Source of the DNA: Setaria digitata
Taxonomy: Eukaryota; Nematoda; Chromadorea; Rhabditida; Setariidae
Direction of reading: 5' to 3'
Length of the DNA stretch: 64,000 nt
Assembly: GCA_003640385.1 (NCBI GenBank)
Contig: RCAB01000245.1
Span: 29,648 to 93,647 of the forward strand
The number at the start of each line of letters is the position of its first letter. Position 1 is the stretch's first letter. A program made the translations under genes and the position numbers. Shown here piece by piece: positions 12,511-28,900 of the stretch. Under the pieces are notes generated by a model. It made no database searches. It worked only from the letters and a program-made list of their open reading frames with translations, and was not told where the DNA came from.

Positions 12511-14809
12511 TCGGTGAAAGATCTGTAAAACAATTAATAATTCTATCGTTTATCGACGAACATTCGATAAATTGCTCAGTGTATAGTAAAAAAAATTTTT
12601 ACCTTCATTATTTTTCGTTTTATTATTGTTTTTTTTTTTGACTTTAATGAGCTTTAATTAAATTTAATACTAAATAATTATGGTGCGGTAGATTTTTAAT
12701 GACTTTTAAAATTTGAGAATTCAAAATTTTTTACTTTGCAATATTTCCTTTTCATTTGTTGCTAAGATAAACGAAATTTTATTTGTGGAGTGCAACTTAT
12801 TCTTTTCTAATTTTGATATATTTTAATTAAAATATTAAAAAATTTCATTTCGATTAGAATTATCGGAAATTGTTATTGTTTTTTCTCGAATACATTTTAA
12901 TTACAAATAATGTTAACTTTCCCTAATTCGATCATTTCAATTGTAATCATTTGTAAATGAACATACCAATTGGTAATAATATTTATTTATTTTTTGATGA
13001 TTAATTCATTTTGTTTTTCTATGTTATGAATTATTTTTTTCTACAGCGAATGACTTTTTTCCTCCAATCACTATCTGTTTTTGTTTTCTCTTTTAAATTT
13101 AAAATGACTGTATTTTATTTTTATTTTAATTCTAATTCTTCAATTAAAAAGAAAAAAAAAAGAAAGACTAGATAGATTGAAAAGGTAAGAATCTTCTGCA
13201 TTCTCTTTATGCAAATATACGAAAAAGAAAGGATGGAATTATAATAAATATGGGAAATTTAAATGCTACTGGATCTGCAAAGCCAGTAATTTCAACAGTT
13301 CAGAGGTATAATTATTCCATTGTAGAATAACTTGAAATTTTGATTAAATGATATTTGTGAAATTTTGCTTATAAAAGACTAACCATCTGGAAGGAAGAAA
13401 AAGAGGGAAATTTCACTTATTATATACATATATTTCGGTTTTGCTAATTTAATGTGCATTCATAGTTTGATATTTTCATTTAATATTAATTAATTGTAGG
13501 AGATTGTGTTCGTAAAAATACTATTTTATTATTTTCAGATTTTTATTATAACCCATATTTTCTTATTAAAAAAAGGAAAAAAAAATTCCTTTTTTGATTT
13601 TTTCTTTTCTTTTCAACTGATATCACGTTTAAATATTATGATATTATGAAGAATTTTTATATTCTGCTTTCTTTTCATGTATTATTTATTTTAAAAATTA
13701 ATTTGGCTTAGTTCGTATAAATTTTTGGTTAATTAAAAAGCGATAACAGTCTCACTTTTAGAGTTTCATGCAAAGAGAATCATTCCTTTACTATTTTCAC
13801 GAACTGAATATTTGCTGTTCATATTGTTACCAGGTTGCTAGTGATAAGTTGCTGATAGTCAAAACTAAAACAATAAGGCAGCTACGAATTGAAAAATTAA
13901 AATTTACAGAGAATAGAATGGGGCGTTTTTTTTTTCTTTTTCAGTTTGTACATATTTAAAATCATAGATTTATACATTAGTGATTTTTGGAAATTTGAAA
14001 ATTAACTTTCGATTTTTAAAACAGAATTACAGCTTCAAATGAAAATGTGTGTTTTCCACTGAAAATTTTTTTTCAAAAATTTTTCAAAATTATCACAAAA
14101 GATAATCCTCTAATTATGTTAATGATTCAGGGAAGCTTCTTTCTTCGTCATTCATTTAAATTAATTTTTTGTTACCAAAAGTGGTAATGCTATCAATTAT
14201 CATGCTGTAGAATAAGAATACGAATTGTAATGTTAAAAGGAAAAAAAAATAAAAATAAATTTCTGGATAATTATCAATTATCCAGTTATCAAAAGCTATA
14301 TTAAAAAAAAAGAGAGAAAAGATTTTCCCTTCCTTTTTTTTTCTTTTTTGAAATCCTTTTGAATTAATTCTAGAAAATTTCCTTTTTTTTTTTCAATAAT
14401 TCTGGAAATTTTTACGATATTCTCTAAAATTTAAATCTATCATTTTCTTTCTTTTTCTTTTCTTCCTCTCTACCTTCTTTTTCTTTCATGATTTCATAAA
14501 AAATGATGACTAGGCTATAAATTACTAAATGACCCAATAGGACACAATAAGTGACCCCATTCAGCAATGGTCATCATGCCATCATTGCTTGGCTATTGCT
14601 TTTCTCTAGCCTTGCTAAACCAGTCTAGCTCTCACTCTAACCAAGACAAAACATATACATAGTATGTGCTCGTGTAAAGATCCATATATGGGTCGATACT
14701 GATGTGCGTAGCATATACATAGCCCTTTAGACTAATAATGGAAAGGAAAAAAGGAAAAAGAAAATGTTTTCTTGTCTTTCCTACTATTCTTTTTTCACCT
14801 AACATAGCT

Positions 14810-14889
14810 TCTATCTAGCTCTGTTATAGATTTGATAAGCCATTAAGACTCTATCTAGCTCTGTTATGGATTTGATAAGCCATTAAGAC
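14810..14889 (+). repeat. 40-bp tandem duplication
   Basis: Two head-to-tail copies of a 40-base unit starting TCTATCTAGCTCTGTTAT and ending CCATTAAGAC. They differ by one base (ATAG versus ATGG). Confidence 0.9.
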
Positions 14890-15477
14890 TATTCTCTTTT
14901 CAGTAGATCCCAATATGTACACTATATAGCAGATAAGTTTTATTATTAGAATTGGTTGGAAGAAAAATTTGATGTAAAATTTTATTTTAAAAAGGGAAGG
15001 CAAAAAAAAAAAACGAATTTCATTCAGTTAAATATATCGAAATACGATTAATGTTTATTTCTTATTCACAGGCTAGCTAATCTTTTCAGTTTTCTTCACC
15101 TAAAAAAAAAAGAAATTTTAGGATTTCATCCGAATGAATCGAAATACGACAACGACGACAGTGATATTTTTATCATATTCAACTTGAAGATTAGTTTCTG
15201 GAATTATTTCCCTCTACATTGCTACCTCTGTATTCAGCTGAAAAATAATTATTCGATTATTTAAAAAAAAAAAGAAAAGAAATAAAGAAACTTTTTAATT
15301 ATTTATTTTGTAAGCCTACAAACGAAACGAAACGATACAAAGCAAAGGACAAAAAAAAATCAACAAAATTGGAAGAAAAAAAAGCTCTGTATTTCCATTC
15401 TTATCAATCCTCTATCTTTTTTCTGTTGTTTTTTTTTTCTTTCTTTTTTCTTTTTTTTTTTTTTTTTTTTTTGATAA

Positions 15478-15708
15478 ATGGCGAAAATAAATTATCGTCG
15501 GAACGGAAGAAGATATAACGATATATTACGATTATCTACGAAGTGTACATCTCAAACACTTCAATTTTTGAAATTCTCGACATTAAATTATCGAAAAGGA
15601 AGTGGTCAATTAATAAAATTTACTGATAAGCTTCACAATCATTCATCTGATTCTGATCGAACATGGAGCAAACACTATCGTTACATCAACGGATACGAGG
15701 TCAGATGA
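15478..15708 (+). CDS. orphan small ORF, unknown
   Basis: A 76-codon frame starts at an ATG just after a long T run. Unlike nearby frames it has mixed composition, with many Arg, Ser and Thr residues and no Phe or Lys runs. I recognise no domain, signal peptide or membrane segment. A possible donor (GAG|GTCAGA) ends it in phase 0, which does not fit the phase required by the first visible mek-1 exon, so I could not attach it to that gene. It may be an unattached exon or a chance frame. Confidence 0.2.
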   Translation: MAKINYRRNGRRYNDILRLSTKCTSQTLQFLKFSTLNYRKGSGQLIKFTDKLHNHSSDSDRTWSKHYRYINGYEVR

Positions 15709-16280
15709 ACTTTCGTTTAAAACTTGTAATTACAAGACAAAAGAGGAAGAAAGGAAAGAGCAGACTTATTAATTATTGCAACTCTTTCCTCTTATCACTT
15801 GATTATCAAAATTTCATATTCTTTTCCTCCTCTTTTTTTCTTCCATTCCTGCAATTTGTATAGAAATTCAAAAGAAAATTTTATTCAGATAAAAAAAAAA
15901 TTAGTGAAAAGACAAAAAGATAATTTAGCTGATGAAAATGAAAGTACACAAATACTTGTTCATAAATACCAATACAATAAGACAAAAAAAGGAGAGAGAG
16001 AGAGAGAGATGAAAAAAGAAACAAAGCGATAGGAAATATTTCAATCTTCCAAAATAGTTACATTTTGATGCATTTTCCAGACACATAGCCTTCCGGATTT
16101 GCCATTTTCCGTTCATATTTCAATACTGCACAAGCCATCAGTTATCAAACAAAGTTTACACTTAATCATAGAAACTTTGCGCTTAAACCATATCATTCTT
16201 GTAGCAATATAGCTCTTTTATAAAATATCGATTTGTTAAACTACCACTTTGCGAACAATTAGGTCACCTTTGTTTATTTA
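15709..16280. other. intergenic sequence upstream of the motif cluster
   Basis: Holds a short (AG)n run near 15992 and otherwise mixed A/T-rich sequence. No gene seen. Confidence 0.5.
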
Positions 16281-16460
16281 TGACGTAAGTCACGTGCTTC
16301 TCTTTCGTTTATGACGTAAATGACGTAACAGTGTGAATCAGGAACAACTTATTTCATCTTATTCATTACGATCATTTAACGCATTCTCGCTTATGATCGA
16401 ACTACGAATATCTAAAACGTTCCCCTACCCGTGACGTGAACTAACGAGCACGTGACGTAA
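16281..16460 (+). promoter_or_regulatory. cluster of CRE-like and E-box motifs upstream of mek-1
   Basis: TGACGTAA occurs at 16281, 16312, 16321 and 16453, and TGACGTG at 16432. CACGTG occurs at 16291 and 16449, the second overlapping the last CRE-like site. This is about 0.5-0.7 kb upstream of the first visible mek-1 exon. TGACGTAA is the type of site bound by CREB/ATF-family bZIP proteins and CACGTG by bHLH proteins. The spacing suggests an enhancer or promoter, which is inferred. Confidence 0.5.
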
Positions 16461-16971
16461 CGTTTCGCATTCTGAGTATCAACCTTTGCTACTAGAAACT
16501 TCATTGGTATTTCGTTATCTCCCTTACCGTCCAATTGATTTGAATACTTCTAATTCACCTTCACTATGAGATTTCCAATTCCCTATCACCGCTTATCAGA
16601 TCTCTCTTCCATTTCATAAATCTTTCTCTTCTACATTTTCTCCTAATCTCCAACGAAAATATATTCGAAAACCTTACCAGTCTTTTTTCAAACATTTCAT
16701 TCTTCATCCTTTTTCATCACACATTTGTTGTTGATATTTCGGAAATCGAATCATTTTTTTTTTCCTCAAATGCCTAATTTTACAAATAGCATTTGTGAAA
16801 TATTCGTGTCATTCTTATCTTTGCTTATAAGTTTAACATAATTTTTGTTAAATCGCCATTCGCTTACTATCGTAGCTTAGTTTTTCGTGAAGTTGATGTA
16901 TAATTTAACTCTTTCTGCAGTTAATAAGATATTTAACCATGAATGTATCGCTAATATTGCAATCAGTTTAC

Positions 16972-16973
16972 AG
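16972..16973 (+). promoter_or_regulatory. acceptor at the first visible mek-1 exon
   Basis: TTTACAG is followed after 7 bases by an ATG (16981). This is the usual picture of a spliced-leader site. It could instead be an ordinary acceptor, because the kinase frame at this point has no ATG of its own. Confidence 0.45.
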
Positions 16974-22288
<5,315 letters not shown>

Positions 22289-22290
22289 AG
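22289..22290 (+). promoter_or_regulatory. probable trans-splice acceptor of the RdRP gene
   Basis: CATATTTCAG with no upstream exon. The first ATG downstream is 22389, which opens the modelled first RdRP exon. Confidence 0.5.
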
Positions 22291-22388
22291 GTTTGCATCG
22301 AATAAGATAGTTTTTTTATTATCACTATTATAATAATATCATTTGAATTTGTGACTGTGGTGCTAAACGGTAGTCGTTTGTTTCGGAA

Positions 22389-22899
22389 ATGTTTTCCATG
22401 GAGTGGAAGATTTCGCAGATACGTGTAAGTTTCAATTAAAAATTGATGATAGAATGCATGAAAGTGCATTTATTAAATATTTCATGGCTTCAATCATGAA
22501 AGATTACTTAATGCCTGCTTGTTGGATTTCTCAATGGAATTCGAATTTTGTTATAGATGATGCAGATGAAGTACTGCTATGTGACAAGTTTCTAGATATT
22601 TTAGGCTAACTTTCCATTATTAGATTTTACTTCTGAGACCGTATATAATATTTTAGTCATGAGTTATAGTTATAATTAGTTCTAATTTTTGTTCATGCGT
22701 TCATGTTGGAATTTTCAGTAATTAATCAGTGAGAGTACTGTATCAAGAAACCTCAGAAATGTTAAGCATTCCTTGTATTGTTTTATTGCTATTTTCTAAA
22801 TTTGTCCAATAAATCAAAAACTTGGAGAAGAAATGAGGGAAAAAAATGAAACAGTTAACTATTCAACATTATATATATATATATATATATATAATGTTG

Positions 22900-22935
<36 letters not shown>

Positions 22936-25900
22936 GTTATATAATGTTATATATATATATTAATTGATCATTGATCAATTAATGATATATATCCTTTTTA
23001 TCATCCAATTTATTTCTGTTTGATTAATTTGATTACAATACTTAATCCTTAATTCTGAGAATGGTGTTGAAGTACTGAATGAGCATTTCATATTATTATT
23101 CTTAAGGATATGTTTCCATGTTTAACCATCGATCAGGCTCATCTTTTGCTAATGGAAGCGAATGGGAACATGAATGATATAGTTGAAATGGCATTTAAAT
23201 TGCTGGCCGATACACCTATCGCTTCAAATTCTTCACCAGTTAATGATCAGTTAATGATTGGTGATTATGAATTGTCAACTACAAGGAATCACTGCATGGC
23301 AGTGTCATCGTCATCATTATTATCAGAATCGTTGCGAAATGGACAAGTAATTGAAAGCAACACAAATGGAAAATGTTCGGTGGCAAAGGAACAAAAGTAA
23401 TTTTTTACTTGTTTAACTCCATTTGTAATTCAAACTTGTTATTTCAAATATGTTGAGAGTTAAAAGCTTTGTGAAGTATTGGCTGAGTTATTAAAACTGT
23501 GGCTGCTAATATTATTCAAGTATATTCTCTACGAGTTACATAACCCAAATATAAAGCTTAAATTTCTTCTCTTACAATGTTTTGGATTTCTCAGTCAACT
23601 AATTCATTAATTTTTCGATCTCCCTTTATGAAATTACAGGATTGTTACATTAAAATTGAAGTTTATGATCTCAGTAGAAGGTGTTCCAAAGGGGCAAATC
23701 AAATATATGCTCAGGAAAATTCTACGCAGTGTGTGTTTTAACATATTGCAAATTTTCTAAAATTAATGAATTTATGAATTTACAGTTTTCTCATTAAAAT
23801 TGAAAAGTTTCAGTAAATTTTTGCTAGTCGGATGAAATCAGAAAAAAGATTTTAATTCAGTTTTCCGTTAAATTTTCTATTTATCTTGTATACAAATAAT
23901 TCCTTTCAAATTTGATCTGATCGTGAAAAATTAATTGTCGTTCGATTTTAAGAAATACGGATGCACTTGTCTATAATCAATAAAACTGTCTGATCGTAAT
24001 GTGAAAGAAAAAAAAAGTTGTGCATTCCTAGTTTAAAAACCTCTAAAGTTTTAATGTCTAACTTTGCAGTGTAACTGTTCAGTTCGATCTTTCGATGAAT
24101 TAATATCTTGTCTTCAAGCGGCTTACGAAGAAAAATGTATCGAAGTTAATGTTGCGGTTATACTTTCTTATGATGAGAGTTCCAGTCAAGAAGCACTGAT
24201 CGCTTTCACGAAGTCATTTGTTTTAGAATCAGGGTAAATTTTTAAATTTTTTGATTGTAGAACTAAATTTTTCTTTTCATCAATCTTTTCACACAAATTT
24301 CAAGTTTTGGTGTTGGAATCCAAACTCTCCGTGGAATTCTTCTTTTCATCAAGTCTATTGTTTTCAGATATAGTCTTGAAATGCAACCTTATATGGAAAT
24401 ACGGAATATCGATCAGATATTTACGGATATCAGGTTAATTGTTAACAGTTGCTTTGTTTGACTGTATCTATCTTCTCTTTCATCTTCAAGATAATTTTTG
24501 AACCTTGCACTTTGTTATGATTAATCGAATATGTATTTATGCTATTTGCTGACTTCTTTCGGTTCTCTTACATCTATTGATCAAGGTAGAGAAGGAAGAC
24601 CAGTAATTCTGGATAAGATAAGGAAAGTAATTCAGAATCACAATCAGTTAAATCTTCATGGCTTTCCTCACTACTGATAGAATCCTGTTGTCATATTTTT
24701 CAATCTATTTAATTTTTCAAGAATGATTGGTGGTTTTTTTTAAAGAACTTTAATGACTTTCTAAGATTCAGATTTTAAGCAATAAATTGGGATTAATGTA
24801 AGCATTTGCATTCCAAATTTATTGGCAGATCTGGTGATAATTAGAGACAAAATAATGCACTCTTTATAGAGCCGATCATGCAAATATAGATATACTTTGG
24901 CTGGGAATTGGTAATATGCCAAATATGGGATTATTTTTCATTCGCGGTGAATATATAACAAAGTATAACACGATCAGTAATAAATCAATTATGAATTCGG
25001 TATTTGAAACAAAAATGAACCATGCTGCGGGTATTTGTTTGCTGATATATTATGATAATTTTGTAAATATTATCTTAATTTTCTGCACCTGAAATCATTA
25101 CATCAGGTCGAAATATTCTTGTTAATTCCTGTTTCAGAATAATCTTAATTAAACAGAATAAATTCTGTTATCTGTCAAGTAGATGAATCTTTTATATAAT
25201 GTAAAATAATGGTTGTAGTGTATTGGAGCTTGCCAAAAATGATCGGATTTTAAAACTTTATCAAACCATGCTTACTCGGAAATGATCTGTAGGTAAAGAT
25301 TGAAGTAATTAAGACCGAAGTTTTTGAGCTTAAATTTTTTCCAAATGAATTGAGGTAATTTAATAAAGTTTCCTCAGCCGTTCTGCTCTCCATATCAACA
25401 ACTTATTAGAAATATTTCTGTCACTCTCGAGCTTCTGTCATATATTCTTGTTCAAAATATGTTCAGAATACCATTTTTTGAGAGATATATAACCATTGCT
25501 TAAGTTACTAAGTAAAAAATTTAGGCAGTCATACACTGTTATCATGGGCACATTTTGAACATGATCGGCGATTGTTAACCATTTATTTTGCTGTCGAGAA
25601 TGTCACCCGAGCTCATGATGGATTATCATATACTGGCTATAAGTTTGTTATCACATATAATTCATTCTATACAGTTATCGTTGATTGCGACTCAGATCCG
25701 GATGAAAGAGACAATTATGTTTATATTTGTTTACGACATCCACCACAGGTTAATAATTTTTCCTTGAAATTTTTAGCACGATAAAATACAGTTCTGCTTT
25801 TCTTGTCCTTTTTTATTAATAAAAAAAGAATATTTAACAAAGTATGTCGTGAACAAAAGCTACTAATAGATTTAAAATGAAATATTTCTTATCTTGCCCT

Positions 25901-28900
25901 TCCAAGAAATAAAAATCTTTAACTGGAACTGGTTGTGAGAAATGCTGTAAGCTGATAGAACCAACGAAATTTTACTTTCAGTCTCAGTATATGACCTACA
26001 CAATAGTACAAAAATGCAAATTAATAAGAAAACGATGTAGATTTTGCTCAGACACGGTTGCCAAATTTAAAATCTCATTTAATATTTTTTAAAATAATAT
26101 ACATGATCCTTCTTAAAATGACTGGAAACACAGTTATGGGAAGCAGTACCACGAATTATGATGAACAGAAAACGTGTTTTGAATGTTGAGCAATGCCGTG
26201 ATTGGATACGTGTGGGAAGCTTCCCGGGAAGTAAATATTTCAGTGGTTGTTCACAGGTACTTTTTGATATCTTGCGAAGAACTTCTTTTAGATACTTCCA
26301 TTTCATTTATATAATTTTGAATTGTCATTTGACCTGCGAACAATTAAATTTGCGGAAAAATTGAATTCTCTCACAGGAAACGTTGGCTGGATCACCATGG
26401 TTCAGCTTTTCAATGCCAAAAGAAGCCGTGAAACCGGAAAGAATGTTCCCAGATGAAATACTTGGCTGGGAAAGGCGAGCATTGAATGTAAAATTGGTAA
26501 GAATTTGACAAATAGTTTTCCAAATTGATAAAATTAAATAATAAAGCCTGCCTATAGCGTGGGTGCAGCTTATATAATGGAAAAAAAGGGAAACTTTGTG
26601 ACATATCAATCCATACAGACGTCTTTTTTTGGCAAGTTAGAAATTCGAATATATTCATGTTTATTTTTTAAAGGCTCCAACCCATCAGCTGTTTGAAATT
26701 ATTGCACGATGGAAGCGTCGAGCCAAATGTCGTATCTTTTTCGCAGCAGTGCTCAAAATTCCTCGACGAGAGAATTCAAATGTTCAAATTATCGAATTGC
26801 CAACATTTAGGTAGTCTAATTATCGACTTTAAGCGCAGGATGAAACAATTTTCCTTCTTCCCCTTGATAAATATTATCTTACTTTACTTAGATTTCGAAA
26901 GATTTTAAAGCTGAAGTGAGTTTATTGTTGCCAGTAATCTAAAAATAAACAAAACAGACGCAGATATTAGGACTTCTGCGTTTAATTTTCAGACAGTGTA
27001 TGACAATTTTTAGATTAAATTATGCACTACATGCGCTGTTGAGTAGAGGAAGTATTGTGAAAGATCAACTGTTTGATGTCTGGCCATCCTCCGGTGGTGA
27101 CCTTTTTTTCGAACGAATCCATTACGCTGCTCAGGTAGGAAGGTTTATTTGCTTTACCTCAAACAAAGAATCTTAATTATTTAACGTATTCCCTTTTGAA
27201 TTGCTCTAATCTTTGTATTAGTTAACCTAAATTGTAATTTAAAAAACAAAATTGTAGGTAATCTGCTTTAGAGACGAGAAGAATTGACCAGTTGATGGTG
27301 TAGAAACGATATGCAATTTAAAATGACAAAAAAAAAAAAGAAGAGGAAGGGCATAATTTGAAGAAAGGAAATTTAACTTTTTTTGTGAGGAGAAAATGTC
27401 ACTGTGTATTTTTTCTCTCAGGAGTGTTTATTAGCTTGTGAGGAAACATTGGATGGTGCTTTGGCTGCTGTAGATGAAAGACGACGCATCTCGTTGATAA
27501 ATTTCTTCGAGCACAATTATTCTCAAAAATTAAATGCTTTGCGGAGAATATCGACTGATAAGGATGCTGAGTTTCTGTCAGATCTGCCCCGTAATTGTGT
27601 GTTAATTCGAAAAGTAATCATCTTCAATTGTAAGAATAAATTCTAAACCGATTATGACTTTTTTCATTTTCAAAAACTTAAATTAGGAATTTTTTTTCAA
27701 CAAGTTTAAAGTATACTTCATCTTAGGTTATGGTAACACCACTCCGAGTTCTGCTTTTGCCGGCAGAAGTAATGATGACAAATCGTGTAGTACGTTATTT
27801 TGGAGAGGAGTATGCATTGCGTTGTATATTTCGGGATGATAATGGTCAAAGGCTTGTACCAAAAGAATTCTCACGAGGCCGTACTTTACAAGGTGTTATA
27901 TTTCTCATAATTTCTATTAAGAATAATATTCATCAGTAATGGAAGAAAAACTCCATCTAAAAGCATCCGATCGACTGCACAAATGAGATGTTTATCGACA
28001 ATAGTGGTTTATAGAGTGATATTAGCTTATATAATACATAACTATTTTGCCTTGTAAAGCATTGCTTAGAATTGTATTTGGACCTGAATTATGGAACAAA
28101 ATCAGTAGTCCTGTGAATGAAAGTTCATTCGATGTTTTGGCCAACTTTTTCTCAGTTAGAGTAAAGCTTCATTCGTAACTCGATGGTATATCACTTGTTG
28201 TTCAATAGTATAGAAACTAGTTACATTTCTGTTAACAAATCACATTTTAAATCTATATCATCATTACTTCATCATTTTCCATTTTTCAGATCAATCTTTA
28301 ATAATTCCGAATTTGGTGTACGGTACACTTGGAGTGGGCATACATATAGCGTCACGGCATTACCAGTTTCTTGCGTGGTCTAATTCACAGGTCTATGGAA
28401 AGCATTGTTAAATAAATAATGTTATTCTATTCATTTAAAATCAAATTTTATTTTATCAAGTTTTGCTAATTTCTAGCTAGCGAAATATCGTTGATAAGAA
28501 TAACGTAGACAACACTTTTTGTTATCATTCAAGTTTATTTTATCATCGTTAAATGAGAAATTGATGGAAGCATCTTCATAAGTATTTACTAAATATAAAC
28601 AGTATGAATAGAGTTGGAGAAATCTTACACATTCAAAAATTTGTTTCTTGAAAAAATCAAAATATTTTAATTAAAGATGCGCGATGGTGGTTGCTATATG
28701 TATTCTGATGCGGTTGTGAAGGATAAATTGCGTGGTAAAATTGTTTGCAACGTTGAGGATATCAGACGTTGGATGGGAGATTTCACAGCTTCAAAAAATG
28801 TACCAAAATTGATGTCTCGTATGGGACAGTGCCTTACACAAGCACAGGTAATTAGTATGGTTCCATGTAGATGTAATTTCAGAATTAAAATTCTTTGTCT

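Larger units (their letters stand above)
8534..15477. other. long gene-poor A/T-rich intergenic region
   Basis: Nearly 7 kb in which I can support no gene. The open frames here are short and built of Phe, Leu, Lys and Ile from T and A runs. An island of higher complexity at about 14510-14720 interrupts the simple sequence, and repeats lie at 12156-12510 and 14810-14889. This could hold distal regulatory DNA of mek-1 or unannotated noncoding RNA, but nothing in the sequence proves either. Confidence 0.6.

Noticed and set aside
22869..22983. CRISPR-like or transposon terminal repeat
   Set aside because: It is an ordinary (AT)n microsatellite with a chance palindrome in an intron.
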